The notes under the pieces were generated by a model. The model made no database searches. It was not told the DNA's origin and saw only the letters and a list, made by a program, of their open reading frames with translations. Positions 32,151 to 41,825 of a stretch of DNA of 50,727 nucleotides are shown piece after piece (within the stretch, counting starts at the first letter, position 1; each line of letters opens with the position of its first letter). The stretch covers positions 1 to 50,727 of the forward strand of contig JAHFQJ010000015.1 of the NCBI GenBank assembly GCA_023266335.1. The letters run 5' to 3'. Origin of the DNA: Burkholderiaceae bacterium. GTDB taxonomy: Bacteria > Pseudomonadota > Gammaproteobacteria > Burkholderiales > Burkholderiaceae. The position numbers and the translations under genes are program-made.

Positions 32151-33278
32151 ATGAATGAGAAAAATCATTTAGACGAAATAGATTCTAGAGTACAAAGTTT
32201 ATACACTAGACTTACTGAATTATCTAAACGCATGGGTGGTTATCCTGTATCTACAGATTTTAATTATGAGTGCTTATACAATTTTTTGAGTCTGCCGTTA
32301 AATAATATTGGCGACCCTTTTGAAGATGGCACTTATCAAGTTGGCACTCATGAGCTTGAAAAAGAGGTGGTGGAATTTTTTGCTAAGCTTTTTATGGCAG
32401 AAGAAAATAATTATTGGGGATATGTAACAAATGGCGGGACTGAAGGAAATTTATACGGTTTGTATTTAGCACGTGAGCTTTATCCTAAAGGTATTGTTTA
32501 TTTTTCTGAGGATACGCATTATAGCGTAAGTAAAAATATCAATTTTTTAAATATGCGTCATATTATGATTAAATCTCAACATAGCGGCGAGATTGATTAT
32601 GAAGATTTACATGAAACTTTAAAAATTCACCGTGATGTGCCTGCAATTATTTTTGCTAATATTGGTACAACTATGAAAGAAGGCAAAGATGATATTATAA
32701 AAATTCAGCATATACTCCGAGAATTAAGAATAAATGATAAATATATTCATGCAGATGGAGCTTTATGCGGCAGTTTTGCTATGTTTATGCAGCCGCGTCC
32801 ACACTTTAATTTTGCAGATGGGGCTGATTCTATTGCAATTAGCGGGCATAAATTTATTGGCAGCCCGATACCGTGCGGAGTAATTACTGCAAAGCGTAAT
32901 TTAGTGCAGAGAATAGCTAGAAGCATTGGTTATATAGGTACTTTAGATACCACAATCACAGGCTCAAGAAATGGTTTTACTCCATTGTTAATTTGGTATA
33001 CCTTACAAAAATTAGGTATGGAAGGTTTAAAGCAAAGATATATAGATGCATGTAAACTTGCTGATTATGCAGAGCAGCAGATGAAAAATAAAGATTTAAT
33101 TGTATGGCGTAATCCTGGGGCATTAACTTTATTTTTTCCTGAAGTCCCTGACTGGATAAAAAATAAATGGCAAATTGCCACGCAAGGGGTTAGTCATTTA
33201 ATTGTAATGCCCGGTTTAACTAAGCAGACAATTGATGCAGTTATTGAAGATATTCAAAAACAAAGTTTAGATGCCTAG
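32151..33278 (+). CDS. PLP-dependent histidine decarboxylase-like protein
   Basis: A 375-residue group II pyridoxal-phosphate decarboxylase. Seen: YVTNGGTEGNLYGL (phosphate/cofactor pocket), FANIGTTMKEG, the cofactor aspartate in HADGALCGSF, and the Schiff-base lysine in ISGHKFIGSPIPCG. Length and motifs agree with bacterial PLP-type histidine decarboxylase (about 378 residues), which makes histamine and carbon dioxide; a serine decarboxylase-like specificity cannot be excluded. It is divergent from metE and has no transporter gene beside it, unlike typical histidine/histamine exchange clusters. Confidence 0.75.
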   Translation: MNEKNHLDEIDSRVQSLYTRLTELSKRMGGYPVSTDFNYECLYNFLSLPLNNIGDPFEDGTYQVGTHELEKEVVEFFAKLFMAEENNYWGYVTNGGTEGNLYGLYLARELYPKGIVYFSEDTHYSVSKNINFLNMRHIMIKSQHSGEIDYEDLHETLKIHRDVPAIIFANIGTTMKEGKDDIIKIQHILRELRINDKYIHADGALCGSFAMFMQPRPHFNFADGADSIAISGHKFIGSPIPCGVITAKRNLVQRIARSIGYIGTLDTTITGSRNGFTPLLIWYTLQKLGMEGLKQRYIDACKLADYAEQQMKNKDLIVWRNPGALTLFFPEVPDWIKNKWQIATQGVSHLIVMPGLTKQTIDAVIEDIQKQSLDA

Positions 33279-33330
33279 CCCTAACAGTAAACTGTAATTT
33301 TATAAACTTATCTAGTTTGCACATTGAAAT

Positions 33331-33342
33331 CTGATTAGTATA
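33331..33342. repeat. Partial end of the Correia-like repeat
   Basis: GATTAGTATATA preceded by CACATTGAAATCT matches the right arm of the full repeats, but no left arm is found before it. It is a solo end or a degraded copy, about 90 bases from the complete copy next to phaZ. Confidence 0.4.
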
Positions 33343-33434
33343 TATGGTTTTTATATAGTTTTATTCGTGTGTAGCGTATATACTAAATAATATGAGCTTA
33401 TTTGTATTAATATTATTTTTAACTCATAATGAAA

Positions 33435-33522
33435 TATACTAATTGTAGTTTGCTTTGCGACAAGGCAGCAGGAATAAATTATAACGGCAACGAAGTTCAC
33501 AAATTGAAATACAATTAGTATA
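33435..33522. repeat. Correia-like intergenic repeat, copy 1 (88 bp)
   Basis: Begins TATACTAATTGTAGTT and ends with the inverted arm ATTGAAATACAATTAGTATA. The middle shares GACAAGGCAGCAGGAATAAA and GCAACGAAGTT with the other copies. It ends 29 bases before the phaZ start, so it may contribute to that promoter or 5' leader. Confidence 0.75.
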
Positions 33523-33551
33523 TATATAATAATCTTATGGGAGTACAAGCT

Positions 33552-34817
33552 ATGTTATATCAAGCACATGAATATTTTAGATCAATGTTAAATCCATGGT
33601 CTGAATTATCAGGAATTGTATCAAAATCTCTGCATAACCCGTCAAGCCAATATTCATTTTTGCCCTATTCAGAAAGAATGGCGGCATTATTACAGCTCGT
33701 ATACCGTATTGGTAAAGATTATGAGAAACCTGTGTGGAAAATTAAACCATTAAATATAGAGGGGCAAATAGTACCAGTTTTACCTGAGGTGATTGTTTCT
33801 AAACCATTTTGTAATTTATTACATTTTAAAAGATACAGCAATGATTTAGCTACTTTAACAAAATTTATGAATCAGCCTAAAGTGTTATTATGCGCTCCAT
33901 TATCTGGACATCATTCAACTTTATTAAAAGACACAGTATGCAGTTTTTTGAAAGATTATGATGTATATATTACAGATTGGCTTGATGCAAGAACAGTTCC
34001 TTTAGAATTGGGAAATTTTGACCTAGATAATTATGTTGAATATATTCAAGAGTTTATAAGAAGTTTAGGTAATGATAAAAATCCGGAAGCAAACCAAAAT
34101 TTACATGTAATTTCAGTATGCCAGCCAACTGTACCCGTTTTAGCTGCTGTGTCATTAATGGCATCAAACGGGGAGAAAACTCCTGCTACATTAACAATGA
34201 TGGGCGGTCCGATTGATGCAAGGAAAAGTCCGACAGCAGTTAATTCATTAGCTATGCAAAAAAGTTTACAATGGTTTGAAAATCATGTAATTTATACCGT
34301 GCCGGATAATTATGCAGGAGTAGGACGCAGAGTATATCCAGGATTTTTACAGCATGCCGGATTTGTATCTATGAATCCGGATAGGCATTTTAGGGCACAC
34401 TGGGATTATTATTTAGACTTAGTTCAAGGTGATAAAGAAGATGCACAAAGTCATGTTGCATTTTATGATGAATACAATGCTGTATTAGACATGACGGCTG
34501 AATATTATCTTCAGACTATCAAGGTAGTATTTCAAGATTTTGCACTTCCTTTAGGCACATGGGAAGTAAAAGGGCAGTTAGTCAAACCTCAAGATATAAA
34601 ATCAAGTGCAATTTTAACTATAGAAGGTGAACTAGATGATATTTCCGGATGCGGGCAAACTCAAGCCGCACATGATTTATGTACAGGTATTCTGCCGAAG
34701 AATAAACAACATTTAACGATACTAAAAGCTGGACATTATGGTATATTTTCAGGCAGGCGCTGGAGACATGAAGTATTTCCTTATGTTCAAGAGTTTATTC
34801 AAAATCATAGTTTATAG
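33552..34817 (+). CDS. phaZ: Intracellular polyhydroxyalkanoate depolymerase
   Basis: A 421-residue alpha/beta-hydrolase. I start at the second ATG (MLYQAHEYF, the family's usual start), with GGGAG in front; a frame begins five codons earlier. The nucleophile motif is VISVCQPTVP, with cysteine in place of serine, as in intracellular PhaZ1-type enzymes. Aspartate in EGELDDISGCGQ and histidine in KAGHYGIFSGRRW complete the triad. It degrades stored polyhydroxybutyrate granules in the cytoplasm. No pha synthase is nearby. Length agrees with the family. Confidence 0.92.
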   Translation: MLYQAHEYFRSMLNPWSELSGIVSKSLHNPSSQYSFLPYSERMAALLQLVYRIGKDYEKPVWKIKPLNIEGQIVPVLPEVIVSKPFCNLLHFKRYSNDLATLTKFMNQPKVLLCAPLSGHHSTLLKDTVCSFLKDYDVYITDWLDARTVPLELGNFDLDNYVEYIQEFIRSLGNDKNPEANQNLHVISVCQPTVPVLAAVSLMASNGEKTPATLTMMGGPIDARKSPTAVNSLAMQKSLQWFENHVIYTVPDNYAGVGRRVYPGFLQHAGFVSMNPDRHFRAHWDYYLDLVQGDKEDAQSHVAFYDEYNAVLDMTAEYYLQTIKVVFQDFALPLGTWEVKGQLVKPQDIKSSAILTIEGELDDISGCGQTQAAHDLCTGILPKNKQHLTILKAGHYGIFSGRRWRHEVFPYVQEFIQNHSL

Positions 34818-35047
34818 TAATATGAATACTAAGTAATGAGTGCAATGGAAAATAAACTGTAACTCGTCGTAGTGTTAGTCATTCCCGTGCAGGCGTGAAT
34901 CTTTTATTCTTATAAAATACCTATCAGCCGATTTAGAATAAATTGACAAGGCGTACGCAAAAAAAGCGGTGAAAATAGTACAAGAAGCTTTTTTAAGTAC
35001 AGCAACTATGAAAATCTATTATCAATACGCTATACTTTCAAAAATAA

Positions 35048-35866
35048 ATGTTAAATAATAATATTCTCAACACATATAAAACTGCTGTTTTAGTTCCTGC
35101 ATATAACTGCCAGAATTCATTAATATTAACTTTAAATTCATTTGATAAATCTTTTCCTGTATATATTTTAATTGTGGATGATGGAAGTAAAATTCCTATT
35201 ACGGTGGATAAAGATAACTTTTATCCGCATAAAATTGAAATACATCATAAAAAATTTAATTCAGGAATAGAAGATACATTGCGTTTAGGAGTTGAAATTA
35301 TTGAAGATTACGGATTTGAATTTTTTGCCAGAATTGATGCAGGAGATACTTGTAAAAACAACCGTTTTAAGCTTCAGTATGAGCATATAAAAAAGCATGC
35401 AAATTTATCATGGTTAGGGGCAGGAGCAGATGTTGTAAGTCATATTACAAGAAAACGGGCATTTAGTTTGATTTTAGTACAAAATTATCAGGAGATTAAG
35501 AAATATTTCTTTTTTAAAAATTCATATATACATCCGGCATTAATATTTAGAACTAAACATGTTATAGCTGTAGGGAATTATATGAAAAAATATACGGCAG
35601 CTGAAGATATGGATTTATTATTACGTTTAATGAAAAAGTATAAAACTGGTGCAAATTTAAAAAATATATTAATAGATTATGAAATAAATCCAAATGGCAT
35701 TTCTTCTCAAAAGCGTAAAACGCAAATTCAATCTACTTTAAAACTGCAGTTTAAATATATAGATGTATTAAATATATATTGGTATTTAGGCTTAATGAAA
35801 AATATTTCTCATTTATTTGTACCATCATCTTTTGTATATAAATTAAAAACGTGGCTATTTAAATGA
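35048..35866 (+). CDS. Family 2 glycosyltransferase
   Basis: A 272-residue GT-A type glycosyltransferase. Residues 10-45 (YKTAVLVPAYNCQNSL... ILIVDDGSK) are the nucleotide-sugar site; FARIDAGDTC is the D-x-D-like metal site; AAEDMDLLLRL is the ED acceptor/catalytic motif. It probably adds a sugar to a surface polysaccharide or lipooligosaccharide. It faces the WecA/MraY-like gene tail to tail. The upstream 230 bases contain no gene that I can see. Confidence 0.85.
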   Translation: MLNNNILNTYKTAVLVPAYNCQNSLILTLNSFDKSFPVYILIVDDGSKIPITVDKDNFYPHKIEIHHKKFNSGIEDTLRLGVEIIEDYGFEFFARIDAGDTCKNNRFKLQYEHIKKHANLSWLGAGADVVSHITRKRAFSLILVQNYQEIKKYFFFKNSYIHPALIFRTKHVIAVGNYMKKYTAAEDMDLLLRLMKKYKTGANLKNILIDYEINPNGISSQKRKTQIQSTLKLQFKYIDVLNIYWYLGLMKNISHLFVPSSFVYKLKTWLFK

Positions 35867-35883
35867 TATAAAATGAATAGGTT

Positions 35884-36978
35884 CTACTTTTTTCTAATAA
35901 TTAACCATTTTGGAGACTGAAATTTAATAATTTTTATGTAGAGCCATAAATAAACAAATATAAATATTAAACAAAAGACTTGTAAGATAACTGTATTATT
36001 ATAAAATAAAGTCGCAGGGAAAACTCCTAATGCAGATAATATCCATAAATAAGGCGATGTAAAAGAATTCCTTCTTATTATGTGCTTTTCTATATGACTA
36101 CCGACCATCCAGCGCATTAATCTTTTATAGACTAATGTATGCAAATGTACTCCATCAGGCATAGTAGTCGGCACTCCCTTTAGAAATTTACGCCTATAGA
36201 CTGAAAAAATAGTTTCAAAGATTGGATAAATAAATAAAAGAAGGGCATACCATGGCGATACTTCTGAATGCTTATGGACTAAATAAATTGACATTTGGGA
36301 TAGCAAAAATCCAATTAAATAAGCGCCGCCATCACCAAGGAAAATAAATCCATGCGGGAAATTAAAAATAAAAAAGCCGAGAATAGCACCAATACAGCCC
36401 AGTGAAACCAACAATAAATCTATATCATTAACTCTCCATGCTACGTAAGCAATCGATAAAAACATAATACTTGCTGTTACACTTACCAGCCCGTTAAATC
36501 CATCAATTATATTAATAGCATTAATAAGACCTGCGACTGCAAATGCAGTAAATAAATATGAAAAAGGCAGCCATGTTAACATATAAGCATCAATTACTTG
36601 AATATCAATACGGCTTACATATGATTTTGTCAGGTATATACAAATAGCAGCAGAAACAAAAGCTGCACTTAATCTTTTTTTCGGACTTACACTTTTTGTT
36701 AAATCTTCAATTAAACCTAAACTAAAAACTGGTATGCTGGATATAATAAACTGCAGCAATAGTTGATTATTTTGATTTTTTATATAAACTACATAGATTA
36801 AAGTTAATACTAATGCACAATATATGCCTAAACCTCCAACCCTTGGAACTGGAGATAAATGCATTTTTTGAGGACCTGATAAATCATAATCAGCAAAAAA
36901 ACGATGCAATTTACGGCTTTTTATAAGTAATGCTGTAATTATAAAAGAAATAAAACAGTTCAATGTGAAGTAAATCAA
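35884..36978 (-). CDS. WecA-type undecaprenyl-phosphate sugar-phosphate transferase
   Basis: A 364-residue integral membrane protein with about ten hydrophobic segments. Conserved cytoplasmic motifs: QKMHLSPVPRVGGLGIY (loop after segment 1), NIIDGFNGLVS (catalytic Asp), FIFLGDGGAYLIGFLLS, and DGVHLHTLVYKRL (His-x-His). It moves a sugar-1-phosphate (commonly GlcNAc-1-P) to undecaprenyl phosphate, the first step of O-antigen or related glycan synthesis. The exact sugar is not decidable. It lies downstream of mnmE on the same strand with 24 bases between them. Confidence 0.88.
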   Translation of the reverse strand: MIYFTLNCFISFIITALLIKSRKLHRFFADYDLSGPQKMHLSPVPRVGGLGIYCALVLTLIYVVYIKNQNNQLLLQFIISSIPVFSLGLIEDLTKSVSPKKRLSAAFVSAAICIYLTKSYVSRIDIQVIDAYMLTWLPFSYLFTAFAVAGLINAINIIDGFNGLVSVTASIMFLSIAYVAWRVNDIDLLLVSLGCIGAILGFFIFNFPHGFIFLGDGGAYLIGFLLSQMSIYLVHKHSEVSPWYALLLFIYPIFETIFSVYRRKFLKGVPTTMPDGVHLHTLVYKRLMRWMVGSHIEKHIIRRNSFTSPYLWILSALGVFPATLFYNNTVILQVFCLIFIFVYLWLYIKIIKFQSPKWLIIRKK

Positions 36979-37002
36979 TTATTTTCCTAAATATATTTAA
37001 AA

Positions 37003-38394
37003 TTATTTACCAATACAAAATTCACTAAAAATTTTGCCCAGTAAATCATCAGAGGTAAAGTTTCCAGTAATAGTATTTAAATTTTCTTGAGCTATTCTAA
37101 GCTCTTCTGCAATTAAATCAATTTGATTGCCATACTTAAAATTGCTATGAGCTAATTCTATACTATGTGCTGTATTCTGTAATGCATTTATATGCCTTTT
37201 TCTTGCTAAAAATATGCCTTCATTATCATTTTTATAGCCAATTATATCAAGAATTTTTGCCCTTAAATCATTAAGCCCATACCCAGTTTTTGCACTTATA
37301 TTTATAATATTATCCATATCTCTAGTTATTGCATCTGATTTATATACCAAATCTGATTTATTTTTAACTTGAATTATTTCTAAGTTTGGATTTTTTTCTA
37401 GAATAGCGCCCATAATTTTATTTTCATAAGGTATGTTGATATTAGATATACTTTGATTTTGCTCCTCAAAACTTGTTATATAAAGTAAAATATTGCTTTC
37501 TTGTATTGCCTGCCATGTTCTTTGTATGCCAATTTCTTCGATAGTATCGTTAGTTTCACGCAGACCAGCTGTATCAATTAATCTAACATTTACTCCATTT
37601 ATTTGTATATCTATACTTATTTTATCTCTAGTCGTGCCGGCAATAGGCGTAACTATAGCTACATCTTTTTGAGCAAGTGCATTAATTAAGCTAGATTTAC
37701 CAACATTTGGCTCTCCAGCTAAAACTATACTAATTCCTTTATGTAAAATATAGCCTTGCTGAGATTTACGCATAATTTGATTAAAATTTTCTATAATATT
37801 ATTGAATTGATTTTCTATACTTTGCGTATGAGAATAATCAAGCTCTTCTTCAGGAAAATCTATACTTGATTCAATCAAAAGCCTTAAATAAATTAATTTA
37901 TCTAAAAGCTCATGAATGGATTTTGAAAAATGCCCTTGTAGAGAAAGGCTAGCACTTTTAACTGCATTTTCACTATTTGCATTTATAATATCTGCAACTG
38001 CTTCAGCTTGTATAAGATCAATTTTCCCGTTTAAAAATGCCCTTTGAGTAAATTCTCCAGCTTTTGCCAGGCGCATACCAAAATTCTTGCCAACATTTAA
38101 ACATTTCTGTATAAGCATATCTAAAACTACCATTCCCCCATGGGCTTGAAGTTCAAGAATATCTTCACCTGTATACGAATGCGGATTTTTAAAATACACA
38201 GCAATGACTTTATCAATAATATTAGATTTATCATCTTCTTCATAAATATTTAATAACGATGCATAGCGCGGTTTTAAATCTTGCCCGCAGATAATTTTAA
38301 TTAGATTTTCTAAATTATGTCCTGAAATTCTAATTATTCCGATGCCTCCGCTTCCATGTGCTGTTGCAATTGCTATAATTGGTTTATTATCCAT
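37003..38394 (-). CDS. mnmE: tRNA modification GTPase MnmE
   Basis: A 463-residue GTPase that with MnmG adds the carboxymethylaminomethyl group at U34 of some tRNAs. N-terminal folate-binding domain (IAIATAHGSGGIGIIRISG); G domain with GEPNVGKSSLINAL (G1), GTTRD (G2), DTAGLRET (G3), NKSDL (G4); and the C-terminal FCIGK, whose cysteine is the conserved end motif. A complete, ordinary member of the family. Confidence 0.97.
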   Translation of the reverse strand: MDNKPIIAIATAHGSGGIGIIRISGHNLENLIKIICGQDLKPRYASLLNIYEEDDKSNIIDKVIAVYFKNPHSYTGEDILELQAHGGMVVLDMLIQKCLNVGKNFGMRLAKAGEFTQRAFLNGKIDLIQAEAVADIINANSENAVKSASLSLQGHFSKSIHELLDKLIYLRLLIESSIDFPEEELDYSHTQSIENQFNNIIENFNQIMRKSQQGYILHKGISIVLAGEPNVGKSSLINALAQKDVAIVTPIAGTTRDKISIDIQINGVNVRLIDTAGLRETNDTIEEIGIQRTWQAIQESNILLYITSFEEQNQSISNINIPYENKIMGAILEKNPNLEIIQVKNKSDLVYKSDAITRDMDNIINISAKTGYGLNDLRAKILDIIGYKNDNEGIFLARKRHINALQNTAHSIELAHSNFKYGNQIDLIAEELRIAQENLNTITGNFTSDDLLGKIFSEFCIGK

Positions 38395-38433
38395 ACTAGC
38401 CCTTTTTTCTTTTCTTTTTATTATAAATAATTA

Positions 38434-38521
38434 TATACTAATTGTAGTTCATTTTATGATGAGGTGGCAGGAATAAATTATGACAGCAACGAAGTTTGAA
38501 AATTGAAATCCGATTAGCATA
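38434..38521. repeat. Correia-like intergenic repeat, copy 2 (88 bp)
   Basis: Begins TATACTAATTGTAGTTCATT, ends AATCCGATTAGCATA, and holds GGTGGCAGGAATAAATTA and GCAACGAAGTT. It has exactly the length of copy 1 and lies in the divergent space between mnmE and def, where it may carry promoter parts for either. Confidence 0.75.
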
Positions 38522-38635
38522 TACCCATTTTTTACTTATACCGAATAAGTTAGTACAAGTACCAAATATTATGCATAGAAAAAATCAGCACCATATTATA
38601 TAATGGAAGTATCTATATCAACAATAATTACATAT

Positions 38636-39145
38636 ATGTTATTAGACATTTTACATTATCCGGATGAAAGACTGCGTAATGCAGCAAAACCAGTTGAAAT
38701 TTTTGATGATAAACTGAAAAAAATTGTAGAGGATATGTTTGAAACCATGTATAATGCTCACGGAATTGGTTTGGCAGCTATACAAGTTGGTATTTCATTA
38801 AGAGTTGTAACTATGGATTTAACAGGACAAGATAAACAGCAGCCGGTTGTATTTGTCAATCCTATGCTGACAAATATTAGTTCTGAAATTAATGTGTATG
38901 AGGAAGGATGTTTGTCTATACCTGGAGTTAATGAAAAAGTTGAGCGTCCTAAAACGGTTACAATCAATGCACAAGATATAAACGGAAATCATTTTGCCAT
39001 AGATGCAGATGAGTTATTGGCTACATGCATTCAGCATGAAATTGACCATTTAGACGGTAAAGTATTTATTGATAGAATATCACGCCTTAAAAAAAGCAGA
39101 ATTGATGATAAAATAAGAAAAGAAAGTAAAGAGAATGCAGAATAA
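38636..39145 (+). CDS. def: Peptide deformylase
   Basis: A 169-residue metal hydrolase that removes the formyl group from new proteins. The three motifs are present: GIGLAAIQVG, EGCLSIPG (metal-binding Cys) and QHEIDHLDG (H-E-x-x-H type metal site). I use the ATG at 38636 (MLLDILHYPDERL), the family's normal start; an upstream in-frame ATG would add eleven atypical residues. It overlaps anmK by 11 bases. Confidence 0.95.
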   Translation: MLLDILHYPDERLRNAAKPVEIFDDKLKKIVEDMFETMYNAHGIGLAAIQVGISLRVVTMDLTGQDKQQPVVFVNPMLTNISSEINVYEEGCLSIPGVNEKVERPKTVTINAQDINGNHFAIDADELLATCIQHEIDHLDGKVFIDRISRLKKSRIDDKIRKESKENAE

Positions 39146-40304
39146 TCATTCAAATTTACCTGAATTCTACATCGGAATTATGTCCGGCACCAGTTTGGAC
39201 GGTATAGATGCTGTACTTGCAGGTTTTTCTGATAATAAATATGAAGTGGTATCTTATGCAAATTTAGACTTTGATACTGAATTGAAAGATGTATTATTAG
39301 AACTGCAGAATGTTAGTGAGAATGAAATTCATAAAGCTCAGCTGGCTGCTAATAATTTAGCAATCCATTATGCTGAATTAGTGAGTATTTTATTGGAAAA
39401 ATCAGGTATAGCAAAAGATAAAGTAAAAGCGATTGGTTCACACGGACAAACTATTAGACATCAGCCTAAGAAAAATGATGTAAAAAATGCTTATACTCTA
39501 CAATTACAAAATCCAAGTTTATTAGCTGAGCTAACTGGCATTAATGTAATTGCAAACTTTAGAGAAGCTGATATTGCAGCTGGCGGTCAAGGTGCTCCGT
39601 TAGTTCCAGCATTTCATGCAGATTATTTTAAACATGTATTAGCAGAGTATACAAAAATAGTTGTATGTAACATTGGCGGAATGAGTAATATTACAATTTT
39701 ATCTCAAGATAAACCGGTAATGGGTATGGATTGCGGTGCAGGAAATGTATTACTTGATTCTTGGATTAAGCATAGCTTAAATAAAGACTTTGATGAAAAT
39801 GGTTCTTGGGCAAAACAAGGACAGCTTAATTCAGATTTGCTGACAATAATGTTAAATAATGAATATTTTAAACAGTCTTTGCCTAAAAGTACCGGTAGAG
39901 AATTATTTAATTTAGAATTTATTATAAATTCGCTTAATAGCTTAAAAATTTCAACTAAATTGAATATTCAGCCTGAAGATGTGCAGACTACTTTGGTACA
40001 TTTAACTGCTAAATCTATTGCTCAAGATATTTATAAGTATGCGGATTGTAAAAACGATGATAAAAAATTATTGGCGGTATGCGGAGGTGGAGCTAAAAAC
40101 AATTTTATATTAGAAACTCTTGCATATTATCTGGCAGATTACAAAGTTTGTACAACATCTGAACTTGGATTAGATACTCAGAATGTTGAAGCATTAGCAT
40201 TTGCTTGGCTTGCTAAACAGTATATAGAAAATAAACCTTCAAATTTACCGGATATTACGGGTGCAAAAAAATATAAAATATTAGGAAGTTTATATAAGTC
40301 TTGA
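39135..40304 (+). CDS. anmK: Anhydro-N-acetylmuramic acid kinase
   Basis: A 389-residue sugar kinase of the ASKHA fold. Seen: GIMSGTSLDGIDAVLAG, IGSHGQTIRHQP, GGQGAPLVPAFHADYF, NIGGMSNIT, MGMDCGAGNVLLDSW, and AVCGGGAKN. It phosphorylates and opens anhydroMurNAc during recycling of the cell wall, giving MurNAc-6-phosphate. It overlaps def, so they form an operon. A Correia-like repeat follows 11 bases after it. Confidence 0.96.
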   Translation: MQNNHSNLPEFYIGIMSGTSLDGIDAVLAGFSDNKYEVVSYANLDFDTELKDVLLELQNVSENEIHKAQLAANNLAIHYAELVSILLEKSGIAKDKVKAIGSHGQTIRHQPKKNDVKNAYTLQLQNPSLLAELTGINVIANFREADIAAGGQGAPLVPAFHADYFKHVLAEYTKIVVCNIGGMSNITILSQDKPVMGMDCGAGNVLLDSWIKHSLNKDFDENGSWAKQGQLNSDLLTIMLNNEYFKQSLPKSTGRELFNLEFIINSLNSLKISTKLNIQPEDVQTTLVHLTAKSIAQDIYKYADCKNDDKKLLAVCGGGAKNNFILETLAYYLADYKVCTTSELGLDTQNVEALAFAWLAKQYIENKPSNLPDITGAKKYKILGSLYKS

Positions 40305-40315
40305 TAAAATTATAA

Positions 40316-40444
40316 CATACTAATCGGATTTCAATTTTTTGACTTCATTGTCGTCAAAATTATGCCTCAATGGTAGTCAATATGCACATATTTGTCGTAG
40401 TTTATTTCTGCCGCCTTGTCGTAAAATGAACTACTATTAGTATA
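40316..40444. repeat. Correia-like intergenic repeat, copy 3 (129 bp)
   Basis: Inverted relative to copies 1 and 2: starts CATACTAATCGGATTTCAAT and ends GAACTACTATTAGTATA. The segment TTTATTTCTGCCGCCTTGTC corresponds to the complement of the shared middle. Compared with the 88-bp form it has about 40 additional bases between the arms. It sits between anmK and mdh, which point towards each other. Confidence 0.75.
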
Positions 40445-40501
40445 GTACTATTATCCCCTTTGACTTATTTTTATATAAGATAAGAGGATATAAAAGCAGT
40501 G

Positions 40502-41488
40502 TTATGCTAACAAATGACGGATATTTTCTTTTTCTTCATTTAATTCAGATAATGTTTTATTGATATATTCTTGAGAGAAACCATCAATTTCTAGTCCCTT
40601 AATAATTTCATAATCACCATCTTTACAAATTACAGGGAAGCCAAATATAACACCATCAGGAATGCCGTATGAACCATCTGAAGGCACACCCATTGTAGTC
40701 CATTTTCCGGCTGTTCCGTGAATCCAGTCGTACATATGGTCAATGGCTGCATTTGCTGCTGAAGCTGCTGAAGATAAACCTCTTGCCTCAATAATTGCTG
40801 CCCCTCTTTTAGCTACTATTGGAATGAATATATCTTTGTTCCAAGCTGCATCATTAATTTGCTCTTTAATGCTTGTACCATTTATTAAAGCAAATCTATA
40901 ATCTGGGTACATAGTCGGAGAATGATTTCCCCAAACACATAATTTTTCAATGCGGTCAATTGGCTGATGTAATTTATTTGCAATTTGTGATAAGGCTCGG
41001 TTATGGTCTAAGCGCAGCATTGCAGTAAAATTACGAGGATTTAAATTAGGTGAGGATTTCATTGCAATATACGCATTAGTATTTGCAGGATTACCTACAA
41101 CCAATACCCTAACATTAGGGTTTGCACTAATATTTAGTGCTTTGCCTTGCTCAATAAATATTTTAGCATTTTCTGTCAATAAATCTTTACGCTCCATACC
41201 TGGTCCACGAGGCCTAGCACCAACTAATAATGCAATTTCTATATCTTTAAACGCTTGTAATGGGTCACTAAATGCATTTAAACCAGCTATTAACGGAAAT
41301 GCACAGTCTTCTAATTCCATCATTACCCCTTTTAGGGCAGCTTGAGCTTTTTCTACAGGAATTTCTAATAAATTTAATATTATAGGCTGATCCTTACCAA
41401 GCAAATCGCCATTTGCAATTCTAAATAATAAAGAATAGGCGATTTGACCAGCTGCACCAGTCACGGCTATACGAATTGGCTGTTTCAT
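40502..41488 (-). CDS. mdh: Malate dehydrogenase
   Basis: A 328-residue NAD-dependent enzyme of the beta-proteobacterial/actinobacterial group. Seen: [20 protein letters not shown] (NAD site), [16 protein letters not shown] (mobile loop, substrate arginines), [13 protein letters not shown], and [11 protein letters not shown] (catalytic His). It oxidises malate to oxaloacetate in the citric acid cycle. It is single-gene, with its 337-base upstream region full of diverged repeats. Confidence 0.96.
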   Translation of the reverse strand: MKQPIRIAVTGAAGQIAYSLLFRIANGDLLGKDQPIILNLLEIPVEKAQAALKGVMMELEDCAFPLIAGLNAFSDPLQAFKDIEIALLVGARPRGPGMERKDLLTENAKIFIEQGKALNISANPNVRVLVVGNPANTNAYIAMKSSPNLNPRNFTAMLRLDHNRALSQIANKLHQPIDRIEKLCVWGNHSPTMYPDYRFALINGTSIKEQINDAAWNKDIFIPIVAKRGAAIIEARGLSSAASAANAAIDHMYDWIHGTAGKWTTMGVPSDGSYGIPDGVIFGFPVICKDGDYEIIKGLEIDGFSQEYINKTLSELNEEKENIRHLLA

Positions 41489-41560
41489 TATTTTCCCTTA
41501 TTTTAAAATATATGTTATAACTAATTCTAAGATAAAATATTAGAAATTAGTAAATTAATG

Positions 41561-41820
41561 TATCCGTCTCAATTGAATTTGCACTAGCTTTAACAAACAA
41601 TACAGGCATAAACTCAAGTAAGATATGTATAATAATATTTAATGCGTATTGTAGCATATTCTGAATATTTATATATCCGCCTCGATCCGATTTAGAAAAA
41701 TATGCATCATAAATTCAAGTGTGATGAGATTTATACCCCAAGTAAAGAATAGTTGAATATTATTACACTTTAATACTAAAATATAGCTTAGGCATTAAAA
41801 CAATAATTCAAGTATATATC
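41561..41820. repeat. Diverged repeat array between mdh and the aminotransferase gene
   Basis: The 337-base intergenic region has no gene. It holds repeated pairs of two motifs: TATCCG(T/C)CTC at 41561 and 41674, and a (C/T)TCAAGT motif at 41613, 41714 and 41807, the last followed by TATATATCCG. A similar pair is seen at 43079-43165 (CATCTCGATTAGATTT, AAATTTAAGTG) and, inverted, near 44530-44570. This is a second, weaker intergenic repeat family; spacing is 90-145 bases. Confidence 0.35.
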
Positions 41821-41825
41821 CGAAA

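Noticed and set aside
33351-33548. 65-codon minus-strand frame upstream of phaZ
   Set aside because: It runs through a Correia-like repeat and has no ribosome site; it is made of repeat sequence.
34818-35047. Additional Correia-like copy (TTGACAAGGCGTACGC) before the glycosyltransferase gene
   Set aside because: Only a short internal match; the TATACTAAT ends are absent, so it cannot be supported as a copy.
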